A stretch of DNA of 64,000 nucleotides, taken from positions 62,001 through 126,000 of the forward strand of contig CAUVWY020000004.1 in the NCBI GenBank assembly GCA_963555775.3, read 5' to 3'. Position 1 is the first letter of the stretch; every line of letters begins with the position of its first letter. The notes beneath the pieces were generated by a model. That model made no database searches, was not told the DNA's origin, and saw only the letters and a list, made by a program, of their open reading frames with translations. A program made the position numbers and the translations under genes. Of the stretch, positions 15,862 to 24,766 are shown piece by piece. This DNA is from JAJEDW01 sp963555775 (GTDB lineage: Bacteria; Acidobacteriota; Terriglobia; 20CM-2-55-15).

Positions 15862-17394
15862 ATGTCGACGAACTCCGAGGAAATTCTAATCCTCGATTTC
15901 GGGTCGCAATACACCCAGCTTATCGGGCGCAGGATTCGCGAGTCGCACGTGTACTCGGAAATCCTTCCGTTTCATACCCCGCTGGACGAACTTCGAGCAA
16001 GGAATCCCAAGGGCCTGATTCTTTCCGGCGGGCCGAACTCGGTCTATGACGAGGGCGCGCCCGACTGTGACCCCGGGATCTTCGAACTGGGTATCCCGAT
16101 TCTGGGCATCTGTTACGGGATGTTCGTGATCGCGAAACACCTGGGGGGGCAGGTCTCCCCGGCCGAGGTGCGCGAATATGGGCACGGCGTTTTGGAAAAG
16201 TCGGGGCGTTCGGACTTGCTCAACGGAATGGAGCGCGTCTGGATGAGCCACGGCGACCGGATTATCGAGCCGCCGCCGGGTTTTGGCGTCACGGCGACGA
16301 GCAACTCGACGGTCGCCGCGATCGAGGCCCCGGACCGCGCGTTGTTCGGACTCCAGTTTCATCCCGAGGTGGCGCACACCGAGCATGGGTCCGATCTGCT
16401 CGGCCGATTCACTTTCGATATCTGCAAGTGCTCTGGAACGTGGTCATTGGGGTCATTTCTTGAAGAAGAAGTTCAACGCATCAAGGATCGCGTCGGCGAC
16501 GGCCGCGTCTTGTGCGCCATTAGCGGAGGCGTCGATTCCACGGTGGCGGCGTCTATCGTCTCCAGAGCGGTCGGGGATCACCTCTTCTGCATTTTCGTCA
16601 ACACGGGCCTGCTCCGCAAAAACGAGTACGCCAAGGTTCTCGAGACTCTTCGCGGCAAACTGCGCCTCAACGTCAAGGGCGTCGACGCGTCCCGGCGCTT
16701 TCTGAACCTGCTCGAAGGGGTCACCGATCCCGAGAAGAAACGCAAGATCATCGGCAACGAGTTCATCCATGTTTTCGACGACGAGGCGGCGGAACTCGGC
16801 AAGATCGATTTCCTCGTGCAGGGTACGCTCTATCCCGACGTCATCGAATCGGTTTCTGTTCGCGGTCCGTCACAGACCATCAAGTCCCATCACAATGTGG
16901 GCGGACTGCCTGAAAACATGAACCTGGAGTTGATCGAACCCCTTCGGGAACTGTTCAAGGATGAAGTTCGGGAGATCGGCGCCGCGATGGGCATTCCCGA
17001 CGAGTTGGTGTGGCGGCAACCCTTCCCGGGACCCGGACTGGCGATCCGGATCATGGGCGAAATCACGCCCGACAATATCCGCATCCTGCAGGAAGCCGAT
17101 GACATTCTCCTTGGCGAGATCAAGGATGCCGGCCTTTATCGCGAAGTCTGGCAGTCTTTTGCCGTCCTGCTCCCGATCAAGAGCGTCGGCGTGATGGGGG
17201 ACGACCGGACGTACGAGTACACGATCGCCATACGTGCAGTGACCAGCGTCGACGGCATGACCGCCGACTGGGCGCGCCTTCCCTACGATGTGATCGGACG
17301 AATCGCCAATCGGATCGTCAACGAGGTGCGCGGTGTCAATCACGTCGTCTACGATGTCACTTCCAAGCCGCCGGGGACGATCGAATGGGAATAG
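15862..17394 (+). CDS. guaA: GMP synthase (glutamine-hydrolysing)
   Basis: 510 residues. The N-terminal class I glutamine amidotransferase begins ILDFGSQYTQLI and carries the nucleophile Cys in GICYGMF and the His-Glu pair in LQFHPEVAHTEHG. The common family version of the nucleophile motif ends in Gln, where Phe is found here. The ATP-pyrophosphatase domain has the PP-loop AISGGVDSTVAASIV, and the dimerisation domain ends in GVNHVVYDVTSKPPGTIEWE. The enzyme converts XMP to GMP. A run of seven G at 16143-16149 stays in frame. The stop overlaps the dnaE start by 10 bases. Confidence 0.97.
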   Translation: MSTNSEEILILDFGSQYTQLIGRRIRESHVYSEILPFHTPLDELRARNPKGLILSGGPNSVYDEGAPDCDPGIFELGIPILGICYGMFVIAKHLGGQVSPAEVREYGHGVLEKSGRSDLLNGMERVWMSHGDRIIEPPPGFGVTATSNSTVAAIEAPDRALFGLQFHPEVAHTEHGSDLLGRFTFDICKCSGTWSLGSFLEEEVQRIKDRVGDGRVLCAISGGVDSTVAASIVSRAVGDHLFCIFVNTGLLRKNEYAKVLETLRGKLRLNVKGVDASRRFLNLLEGVTDPEKKRKIIGNEFIHVFDDEAAELGKIDFLVQGTLYPDVIESVSVRGPSQTIKSHHNVGGLPENMNLELIEPLRELFKDEVREIGAAMGIPDELVWRQPFPGPGLAIRIMGEITPDNIRILQEADDILLGEIKDAGLYREVWQSFAVLLPIKSVGVMGDDRTYEYTIAIRAVTSVDGMTADWARLPYDVIGRIANRIVNEVRGVNHVVYDVTSKPPGTIEWE

Positions 17395-20300
17395 CCGGAC
17401 AGAATGGAGGAAAGCGGGAGGACAGGAACTTCGTTCACCTGCATCTGCATTCCGGTTTCAGCCTGCTCGACGGCGCCTGCGACCACAAACGCCTGGCGAC
17501 GATGGCCGCCGACTACGGCATGCCGTCGGTTGCAGTCACCGATCACGGCAACCTGTTCGGCGCCGTTGGCTTCTACAACACCGCGAAGAAACACGGCGTC
17601 AAACCGATCATCGGTTGCGAAATGTACGTGGCCAAGACCTCGCGCCACGATCGGGATCCCCGCACCGCGCGTCCGCATCACCTGATCGTCCTCTGCGAGA
17701 ACGAAAGGGGCTACCGGAACCTGGTCAAGCTGGTTTCATCCGGATACCTTGAAGGCTTCTATTACAAACCGCGTATCGACAAGGAAGTGCTGGCCGCTCA
17801 TAGCGAAGGCCTGATCGGTTTGTCCGGCTGCCTGAACGGCGAGGTTTCGGCCAACCTGCTGGCCCGGCAATACGATGCCGCCGAGAATGCCGCCAGCGAG
17901 TTGCGGGACATCTTCGGGCCGGACCGGTTCTTTCTCGAAGTCCAGGACCAGGGATTGGCCCGGCAACGCGAAATCATCCCCGACCTGCTCAGGATGGCCG
18001 ACCGTACCGGAATTCCCGCCGTTGCCACTAACGACTGCCACTACATGTGCCAGGACGATTCCCGCGCCCATGACGTGCTGCTTTGCATCCAGACCGGCAA
18101 GTCCGTGCACGATCTCAACCGGATGAAGTTCTACACCGACCAGTTCTATTTCAAGTCGTACGACGAAATGCACCGGGTGTTCGGCGATTATCCCGATCTG
18201 CTCAGCCGTACCGTGCGGATCGCCGAACGCTGCAATCTGGAACTGAAGCCGATCGACAATCCGTTCCCGGATTTCGAGGTTCCCTCCGGATACGACATGG
18301 ATTCCTACTTTGCCAAGGTGGTTCAGGACGGTTTCCAGGACCGGTTGGAACAGTTGAAGCCGATGGTGGATGCGGGCACGCTCGAACATCCGATATCCGA
18401 GTACGAAGATCGGCTGCAGGACGAGATCGGAATCATTCAGAGGATGAAGTACTCCGGGTATTTCCTGATCGTGTGGGACCTGATTCGTTTTTCGCGCGAG
18501 AACGAAATCCCCGTCGGACCGGGACGGGGTTCCGCGGCCGGGAGTCTGGTGTCCTACTCGATGCGCATCACCGACCTCGACCCCCTGCAATACGGACTGC
18601 TGTTCGAACGATTCCTCAACCCCGAGCGGGTCACCCTGCCCGACATCGATATCGACTTCTGCATGATCCGCCGGCCCGAGGTCATCGACTATGTGACGCA
18701 AAAGTACGGCAGGGAACAGGTTTCCCAGATCATCACCTTCGGAACGATGGCGGCGCGCGGGGTGATCCGCGACGTCGGACGCGGTCTCCAGATGCCGTAC
18801 TCGGAAGTCGACCGACTGGCAAAGATGATCCCGCCCGAACTGAAAATGACTCTGGACAAGGCTCTGGAACAGAACTCCGACCTCAAGAGCCTTGTCGAGA
18901 AAGATGCACGGGTTCGCGAAATCATGGACGTCGCCAAGAAACTCGAGGGGCTCGCCCGTCACGCGTCCATGCACGCCGCAGGAGTCGTGATCGCGCCGCG
19001 GCCGCTCACCGATCTGGTCCCGCTCTACAAGTCGGGCAAGGACGAGATCATGACGATGTACCCGATGACCGCCGTCGAGAAGATGGGTCTCCTCAAGATG
19101 GACTTCCTGGCGTTGACGACGCTGACGGTCATCGACAATACGCTCAGGATGCTCAGGGCGCGGGAAGGCATCGAACTCGACATGGACACGTTGCCGCTCG
19201 ACGACGCCAAAACGTACGAGATTTTCTCGGAGGGGCTTACCAGCGGGGTGTTCCAGTTCGAAAGCTCGGGGATGAAGGACATCCTCCGGCGATTCAAGCC
19301 ATCCGGCATCGAACACCTGACGGCTCTGAACGCGTTGTACCGTCCCGGACCCATCGGCGGCGGAATGATCGACGACTTCATCAAGCGAAAGCATGGAAAG
19401 ACGGCGGTTCAATATGAACTGCCTGAATTGAAGGGCCTGCTCGAAGAGACCTACGGCGTCATCGTCTACCAGGAACAGGTCATGCAGATTGCCAATCTGC
19501 TGGGCGGATACTCGCTGGGAGAAGCCGACCTGTTGCGCCGGGCCATGGGAAAGAAGAACAAGGAAGAGATGGCCGCCCACCGGCAGAAATTCGTGGAAGG
19601 CGCCCGGGCGAAGGGTTTCACGAACACCAAGAAAATCACCAAGATTTTCAATTTCATGGAACAGTTCGCCGGTTACGGCTTCAACAAGTCGCACTCCGCG
19701 GCATACGCGGTGCTGGCCTATCGCACCGGCTACCTCAAGGCCCACTACCCGAATTACTTCATGGCGGCGGTGCTGACCAGTGAGCGCGGGAACACGGACA
19801 AGATCGTCAAGTACATCAACGAATGCCGCGAGATGAACATTCCGATTCTTCCGCCCGACATCAACACCAGCGATGTCAATTTCACGCCCCACGACAACGG
19901 CATCCGCTTCGGCTTGGCGGCAATCAAGAACGTCGGCGAGACCGCGATTCGCTCGATCGTCGAAGGCAAACCGTTTCGGTCCATTTTCGACCTCTGCGAA
20001 CGAGTCGAATTGAGGACCGTGAACAAACGCGTCATGGAGAACCTGATCAAGGCGGGCGCACTCGACAGCGTCGGGCGGGATCGGGCCGTCTTGTACCACA
20101 ACGTGGACCGGGCGATCGAGTGGGGGCAGCGCAAGCAGCACGAGACCGCGGTGGGGCAGGGCGGCCTGTTTGCCATGCTGGCCGATGCCTCCGAGGACAA
20201 CGGCGCGATGATGTCGCCCGCGGAACCGTGGCCACAGGCGCTTCAACTCGCGCACGAAAAGGAAACTCTGGGCTTCTACATCACCGGCCACCCCCTGCGG

Positions 20301-20870
20301 CGTTATCTGAGGGAGATCGAGGCGGTCGCAAACGTCTCAACGGCCAATCTGGCGGACAAGGAATCCGGTTCCGAAGTGATCATCGGAGGCATCGTCGCCA
20401 ACATCCGCAGCATGCGGACCAAGAAGGGCGACGCGATGGGCGTCATGCTCCTCGAAGATCTGAAAGGAGTCGTCGAAGTACTCGTTTTTCCGGACACCTA
20501 TTCGAAGACTCGCGACATTCTTGTCGCCGACGCTCCGGTGATCGTCAAAGGCAAGCTCGACAGCGACGAGTCCAACACCAAGATCCTGGCAAGCGACATA
20601 TTGCCCATCGATCGTGCCCAGGCCCAGTGGAGCCGGAAGGTGACGGTGGTCATCGATGCCCTGGCCGCGCCCGCCGACCTGGCGGAGCTTTTGCGCCCGA
20701 TAATCGAAGAAAAAACCGGATCGGCCGAACTGGTCTTCGAACTCCGCTACCCGGGCCGCTACACCGTATTCGTGCGGCCCAATCCGTACCTGAACGTGCT
20801 CCCGGACAAGGAGTTTGTGAATTGTGTCGAAGAGATCTGCGGCCCGAATACGGTGCGGTTCGGTTCATGA
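17385..20870 (+). CDS. dnaE: DNA polymerase III alpha subunit
   Basis: 1161 residues, the normal length for DnaE1. The PHP domain opens with FVHLHLHSGFSLLDGACD and includes VTDHGNLFGAVGFYN. The polymerase core contains GPGRGSAAGSLVSY, the catalytic aspartates of LPDIDIDFC, and a third in LLKMDFLALTTLTVID. A helix-hairpin-helix and an OB domain (EVIIGGIVANIRSMRTKKGD) complete it. It is the replicative polymerase subunit. The ATG lies inside the end of guaA (10-base overlap), so the two are co-transcribed. accA follows after 54 bases, the common dnaE-accA order. Confidence 0.97.
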   Translation: MGIAGQNGGKREDRNFVHLHLHSGFSLLDGACDHKRLATMAADYGMPSVAVTDHGNLFGAVGFYNTAKKHGVKPIIGCEMYVAKTSRHDRDPRTARPHHLIVLCENERGYRNLVKLVSSGYLEGFYYKPRIDKEVLAAHSEGLIGLSGCLNGEVSANLLARQYDAAENAASELRDIFGPDRFFLEVQDQGLARQREIIPDLLRMADRTGIPAVATNDCHYMCQDDSRAHDVLLCIQTGKSVHDLNRMKFYTDQFYFKSYDEMHRVFGDYPDLLSRTVRIAERCNLELKPIDNPFPDFEVPSGYDMDSYFAKVVQDGFQDRLEQLKPMVDAGTLEHPISEYEDRLQDEIGIIQRMKYSGYFLIVWDLIRFSRENEIPVGPGRGSAAGSLVSYSMRITDLDPLQYGLLFERFLNPERVTLPDIDIDFCMIRRPEVIDYVTQKYGREQVSQIITFGTMAARGVIRDVGRGLQMPYSEVDRLAKMIPPELKMTLDKALEQNSDLKSLVEKDARVREIMDVAKKLEGLARHASMHAAGVVIAPRPLTDLVPLYKSGKDEIMTMYPMTAVEKMGLLKMDFLALTTLTVIDNTLRMLRAREGIELDMDTLPLDDAKTYEIFSEGLTSGVFQFESSGMKDILRRFKPSGIEHLTALNALYRPGPIGGGMIDDFIKRKHGKTAVQYELPELKGLLEETYGVIVYQEQVMQIANLLGGYSLGEADLLRRAMGKKNKEEMAAHRQKFVEGARAKGFTNTKKITKIFNFMEQFAGYGFNKSHSAAYAVLAYRTGYLKAHYPNYFMAAVLTSERGNTDKIVKYINECREMNIPILPPDINTSDVNFTPHDNGIRFGLAAIKNVGETAIRSIVEGKPFRSIFDLCERVELRTVNKRVMENLIKAGALDSVGRDRAVLYHNVDRAIEWGQRKQHETAVGQGGLFAMLADASEDNGAMMSPAEPWPQALQLAHEKETLGFYITGHPLRRYLREIEAVANVSTANLADKESGSEVIIGGIVANIRSMRTKKGDAMGVMLLEDLKGVVEVLVFPDTYSKTRDILVADAPVIVKGKLDSDESNTKILASDILPIDRAQAQWSRKVTVVIDALAAPADLAELLRPIIEEKTGSAELVFELRYPGRYTVFVRPNPYLNVLPDKEFVNCVEEICGPNTVRFGS

Positions 20871-20911
20871 AGGGACACGGCCTGTCAAAGAGCTCCGCGG
20901 TCGAAATACGG

Positions 20912-20917
20912 TATAGT
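20912..20917 (+). promoter_or_regulatory. Putative accA -10 box, very close to the start codon
   Basis: TATAGT ends seven bases before the accA ATG at 20925, and no Shine-Dalgarno lies in between. A transcript starting at the usual distance would begin at or next to the ATG. No good -35 is visible. Confidence 0.4.
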
Positions 20918-20924
20918 TCAGTTC

Positions 20925-21881
20925 ATGACGAGTACTGAGAGAGAATCCGACCGCGCCGCCGCACTCCGGAATCTTGAGCAGGAGCTCAACGAACTTGCGG
21001 GCGGGCCCGAGGGCGATCGCGCCGAAACCCGAATCGAGCAACTCGAATTCCAGATTCACACGTTCCGGCAGGACATGACCGACCACATGAACGCCTACGA
21101 GAAGGTTCGGCTTGCACGGCACCCCCAGCGACCCTACTTTCTGGACTATGTGGATGCGATCTTCGAGGAATTCGAAGAGTGGCACGGCGACCGGAACTTC
21201 GGAGACGACCGGGCGATCGTCGCGGGGTTTGCTTTTTTCAGGGGACAGGCCGTCTGTCTCGTGGGTCACCAGAAGGGGCGGGATACCAAACAGAAGCTGT
21301 ACAGGAATTTCGGCATGCCGAAACCGGAGGGATATCGCAAGGCCCTTCGAATAATGAAGCTGGCCGAGAAGTTCGGTCGTCCGATCCTGACGTTCATCGA
21401 CACACCCGGCGCGTATCCCGGTAGGGACGCCGAAGAACGCGGTCAGGCCGAAGCCATCGCGGTCAATCTGAGAGAGATGGCGGGCCTCCCGGTCCCCATT
21501 ATCGCAACGATCACGGGCGAAGGTGGGTCCGGGGGTGCGTTGGCGATTGGTTTGGCGGACCGTGTCAACATGCTTCAGTTCTCGATTTACTCGGTCATCG
21601 CACCCGAAAGTTGTTCGGCCATTCTGTGGCGCGATCAACTGCACGCGGCCGAAGCGGCCGAAGCGCTCCGGCTTACCCCGGAGGACCTGAAAAACCTGGA
21701 ACTGATCGACGAAATCGTTCCTGAACCGGCGGGAGGCGCCCACAGTGACGCCACGGTAATGGCCGACACCCTCGCCTCCGTCCTGGACGCTCAACTAAGG
21801 GCGCTGAGCGGGACCCCCGTCGACAGACTTCTCGATGATCGCTATCGGAAATTCCGCCGCATGGGGTCGTTCGGAGAATAA
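20925..21881 (+). CDS. accA: Acetyl-CoA carboxylase carboxyltransferase subunit alpha
   Basis: 318 residues. The N-terminal coiled part (RIEQLEFQIHTFRQDM) leads into the crotonase-like carboxyltransferase domain: ARHPQRPYFLDYVD, HGDRNFGDDRAIVAG, GMPKPEGYRKALRIMKLAEK, FIDTPGAYPG and GEGGSGGALAIGLADRV. All are standard AccA motifs. With AccD it transfers the carboxyl group from biotin to acetyl-CoA, the first step of fatty-acid synthesis; accD is not in the window. It follows dnaE as in many bacteria but appears to have its own start signal. Confidence 0.97.
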   Translation: MTSTERESDRAAALRNLEQELNELAGGPEGDRAETRIEQLEFQIHTFRQDMTDHMNAYEKVRLARHPQRPYFLDYVDAIFEEFEEWHGDRNFGDDRAIVAGFAFFRGQAVCLVGHQKGRDTKQKLYRNFGMPKPEGYRKALRIMKLAEKFGRPILTFIDTPGAYPGRDAEERGQAEAIAVNLREMAGLPVPIIATITGEGGSGGALAIGLADRVNMLQFSIYSVIAPESCSAILWRDQLHAAEAAEALRLTPEDLKNLELIDEIVPEPAGGAHSDATVMADTLASVLDAQLRALSGTPVDRLLDDRYRKFRRMGSFGE

Positions 21882-21942
21882 GTTTTCGGACACTTTTCCA
21901 TCAGGTGTTAAGATTGAAAAGATAACGATCGAGGAGAAATCC

Positions 21943-22896
21943 ATGCTGATCAAGAAGCCGGCCGACATCAAATCTTCCGAAATCACCGATGAAAAACTGT
22001 ATCGGGATCGCCGTCAGTTCCTGAAAGCGGCCGGATTCGCGGTGATCGCATCCGCCGGATACGGGGTGACGGGATGCGCCGAAACCGAGGTGTCGTATTC
22101 GCCCCAATTGGGCGAATACGATGTCGATGAAGAACTGACACCTATCGAAGGCGTCACCACCTACAACAATTTCTACGAATTTGGCACGGGCAAGGACGAA
22201 CCGTCACGAAACGCCCATACGTTGCGGCCGCGTCCGTGGACCGTCGAGGTCGATGGTCTCGTGGCCGAACCGAAGACGTGGGACCTCGACGATCTGATCG
22301 GCGGAATTACCCTGGAAGACCGCATCTACCGAATGCGTTGCGTCGAAGGCTGGTCCATGGTCATCCCGTGGTACGGCTTTCCGATGGCCGACCTGATCAA
22401 CAAACTCGACCCGCTGCCCAGTGCCAATTACGTCCGGATGGAAACATTGGTCGACGAAGAGCAGATGCCCGGTCAGGCGCGCAGTTTCTTTGGCGGCTAC
22501 GTGCTCGATTGGCCCTATGTCGAGGGCCTGCGCATGGACGAAGCCATGAATCCGCTGACGCTGATGGCCATGGGCGTCTACGGGAAGGAAGGTCCCAACC
22601 AGAACGGCGCTCCGATCCGGCTGGTGGTCCCGTGGAAATATGGTTTCAAGGGTGTCAAGTCGATCGTACGGATCAGCTTCGTCGAGGACGAACCCCTCAA
22701 CACGTGGCAGCAGCAGAACGCTCGTGAATACGGCTTCTTCGCGAACGTGAACCCCGAAGTCGACCACCCCAGATGGACCCAGGCCCGTGAACGGCGTATC
22801 GGGGACCTCTTCATGCGTGAAACGCTCATGTTCAATGGGTATGCCGAACACGTCGCCCACATGTATGACGGCATCGACCTCCGAAGGTACTTCTAG
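21943..22896 (+). CDS. msrP: MsrP, periplasmic protein-methionine-sulfoxide reductase, catalytic subunit
   Basis: 317 residues from the ATG at 21943, preceded by GAGGAG; longer in-frame starts overlap accA. A twin-arginine signal is present (RDRRQFLKAAGF, Arg23-Arg24). It ends in GVTGC at Cys45, which fits a lipobox. The SUOX-fold molybdopterin domain follows, with the cofactor-binding Cys133 in RMRCVEGWSMVIPWYG, and VVPWKYGFKGVKSIV. MsrP reduces oxidised methionines in envelope proteins using electrons from the membrane heme protein MsrQ, encoded next. The length matches the family. Confidence 0.95.
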   Translation: MLIKKPADIKSSEITDEKLYRDRRQFLKAAGFAVIASAGYGVTGCAETEVSYSPQLGEYDVDEELTPIEGVTTYNNFYEFGTGKDEPSRNAHTLRPRPWTVEVDGLVAEPKTWDLDDLIGGITLEDRIYRMRCVEGWSMVIPWYGFPMADLINKLDPLPSANYVRMETLVDEEQMPGQARSFFGGYVLDWPYVEGLRMDEAMNPLTLMAMGVYGKEGPNQNGAPIRLVVPWKYGFKGVKSIVRISFVEDEPLNTWQQQNAREYGFFANVNPEVDHPRWTQARERRIGDLFMRETLMFNGYAEHVAHMYDGIDLRRYF

Positions 22897-22911
22897 GAAG
22901 ACACGCCGAGG

Positions 22912-23535
22912 ATGACGAGGAAACAGGCGCTCAAATGGGTCGCGAAACCCATTGTTTTTCTGCTGTGCCTGCTTCCGGCCATTCTTCTCGCGTACAACTT
23001 TTTTACCGGCGGACTCAGTTTCAATCCCATTGACGATGTGACCGACATTTCAGGTCGCTGGACCCTGCGCATGCTGCTGATCACCCTCGCCGTCACCCCG
23101 CTGCGCCGAATCACCGGTTTCAACGATCTGATCCGCTTTCGGCGAATGACCGGTTTGTTCACGTTCTTTTACGCGATGATCCATATTTCGATATTCATCG
23201 TATTCGACTTCTTTTTCGATTTCCCCGCCATGTTTCGCGATATTCCACAGCGTCCCTTCATCACGGCCGGATTCATTGCATGGGTCACGATGGTTCCTCT
23301 CGCCGTTACTTCCACGAAGGGTTGGATTCGCAGACTCGGGGGGCGGCGCTGGCAGTCGATCCACCGGCTGATCTACATCACGGCGATCGCGGGTGCAACG
23401 CACTACTTCTGGAACGACAAGATTACCGAACCGGGACCGGTCGCCTATATCTTGGTGGTTATCGTCTTGCTGGGCTTTCGTCTGAGAGTGAGTCTCAAGG
23501 AACGGTGGCGGTCCGCGGCTGCGGCCCGCGCCTGA
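22912..23535 (+). CDS. msrQ: MsrQ, heme-binding membrane subunit of the MsrPQ system
   Basis: 207 residues, starting 15 bases after msrP. Five or six membrane helices are seen, with the ferric-reductase-like order: ISGRWTLRMLLITLAVTPLR, RFRRMTGLFTFFYAMIHISI, WVTMVPLAVTSTKGWIRRLG, then WQSIHRLIYITAIAGATHYF. Histidines in these helices (AMIH, SIHR, THYF) are the likely heme ligands. MsrQ passes electrons from the quinone pool or a flavin reductase to MsrP. After the stop, a weak inverted repeat (ACGCAAC/GTTGCGT, about 23537-23570) may mark the end of the unit. Confidence 0.95.
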   Translation: MTRKQALKWVAKPIVFLLCLLPAILLAYNFFTGGLSFNPIDDVTDISGRWTLRMLLITLAVTPLRRITGFNDLIRFRRMTGLFTFFYAMIHISIFIVFDFFFDFPAMFRDIPQRPFITAGFIAWVTMVPLAVTSTKGWIRRLGGRRWQSIHRLIYITAIAGATHYFWNDKITEPGPVAYILVVIVLLGFRLRVSLKERWRSAAAARA

Positions 23536-23669
23536 CACGCAACGGCAAAACCCTGAAGGGTTGCGTTACGGACGGCATTGGACCCTGAGCGAGGCCGGAC
23601 CGGATTCGGGCACACCCGTTACAAGGAGCCCCTGGATTTCCGAATTGAAGGCGGAAACGGCGGAGCGGG

Positions 23670-24170
23670 CTACTTTGAGCGATAGTTCGTGAACTGGGTG
23701 TGGACGCCGAAATCTTCGCCCTTGATCCGCGTCATGACTTCCTGAAGGGCGTCGCGGCTCTTCCCGCTGACCCGCACGAGGTCGCCCTGGATCGATGCCT
23801 GAACTTTCAGTTTGCTCCGCTTGATCGTCTTGACGATCTCTCTGCACTTTTCAATCGGAATGCCGATTTGAATCGTGATCTCCTGCCGGACAGTCGAGCC
23901 CGCGGCATCTTCGACTGGCCCCGGAACGAGCGCCTTGAGAGGGACCTTCCGCTTGACCAGCTTCTGGTCGAGGACATCGTTGATCGCCTTCAGGGTGTAC
24001 TCATCCCGGCTGGACAGTACCAGTTTGCGATCTTTCTCCTGAAGTTCGATCCTGGAACCGGAACCCTTCAGATCGAAGCGGTTGGCAATATCCTTGCCGG
24101 CCTGCTGGACGGCGTTCAACACCTCGGGCATGTCGACCACGGACACGATATCGAAACTGTTGTCTGGCAT
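23670..24170 (-). CDS. yajQ: YajQ-family cyclic-di-GMP/nucleotide-binding protein
   Basis: 166 residues, normal for the family. It begins with SFDIVSVVDMPEVLNAVQQA and has the duplicated ferredoxin-like fold, with DLKGSGSRIELQEKD, LDQKLVKRKVPLKAL, IVKTIKRSKLKVQASIQGD and the conserved end RIKGEDFGVHTQFTNYR. YajQ proteins bind nucleotides, and some members bind cyclic di-GMP and act as regulators. It follows ssb on the reverse strand across a 101-base spacer with a hairpin. The gene appears intact. Confidence 0.93.
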   Translation of the reverse strand: MPDNSFDIVSVVDMPEVLNAVQQAGKDIANRFDLKGSGSRIELQEKDRKLVLSSRDEYTLKAINDVLDQKLVKRKVPLKALVPGPVEDAAGSTVRQEITIQIGIPIEKCREIVKTIKRSKLKVQASIQGDLVRVSGKSRDALQEVMTRIKGEDFGVHTQFTNYRSK

Positions 24171-24193
24171 CGATGCAATCCTGAAATGGAATG

Positions 24194-24211
24194 GGGGCCG
24201 TCGACGGCCCC
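24194..24211. terminator. Perfect 18-bp palindrome between ssb and yajQ
   Basis: The sequence GGGGCCGTCGACGGCCCC is fully self-complementary and could fold as a 7-bp GC stem with a TCGA loop. It lies 60 bases after the ssb stop (reverse strand) and 24 bases before yajQ. Only a weak T-rich stretch follows on the reverse strand, so it may slow or end ssb transcription, or be a protein-binding palindrome. Confidence 0.4.
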
Positions 24212-24271
24212 ATCGTCAGAGAGCGGCGAGGCGGGCGGTGGCCCAACCCCGCCCGATTTGGCCGCGGGCCG

Positions 24272-24712
24272 CTAGAATGGAATGTCGTCGTCGGTAATCG
24301 CGGGAGTCCCGCCGCCGGTTTCGGCATCGGAGGACGCGCCGCTTCTGCCCTGCTGGCCGCCGCCGCCGCCCCCGCTGGGGCTTCCCAACAGGACCATGTC
24401 GCGTGCACGGATATCGAAGGACGTACGCTTGTTCCCGTCCTTGTCTTCCCACTGACGGGACTGAATACCGCCTTCGATGTAGACCATACGGCCCTTGGCC
24501 AGATATTGCCCACAGATCTCGGCCAGGCGTTCCCAGGCGACAATGTTGTGCCACTCGGTCCGTTCCTTCCTGTCGCCGGTGCTCTTGTCGGTCCAACTGT
24601 CGTCGGTGGCTATCGAAAAACGGCAGTAAGCCGTCCCGCTGGCGGTGTACTTCAATTCGGGGTCTCGTCCGAGACGACCGATCAACGTTACCTTGTTTAC
24701 TGATCTTGCCAT
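24272..24712 (-). CDS. ssb: Single-stranded DNA-binding protein
   Basis: 146 residues. The OB fold covers residues 1-110 (NKVTLIGRLGRDPELKYTAS, then RTEWHNIVAWERLAEICGQY and KGRMVYIEGGIQSRQWEDKD). A Gly/Ser-rich linker follows, and the acidic tip DDDIPF binds partner proteins. SSB protects single strands during replication and recombination; partners such as RarA and RecN-linked repair genes occur in the same window. It lies alone between cpoB and yajQ. Residues and length are all usual. Confidence 0.97.
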   Translation of the reverse strand: MARSVNKVTLIGRLGRDPELKYTASGTAYCRFSIATDDSWTDKSTGDRKERTEWHNIVAWERLAEICGQYLAKGRMVYIEGGIQSRQWEDKDGNKRTSFDIRARDMVLLGSPSGGGGGGQQGRSGASSDAETGGGTPAITDDDIPF

Positions 24713-24766
24713 GGGTTGTATTTCTCGTTCCGGTCCGCGGCCATACCTGGAGCGCCTTGTTCGCCC

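Noticed and set aside
17736..20291. Very long antisense open frame (851 codons) opposite dnaE
   Set aside because: It lies wholly within dnaE, has no family motifs and reflects GC-rich third positions. dnaE motifs are complete on the forward strand.
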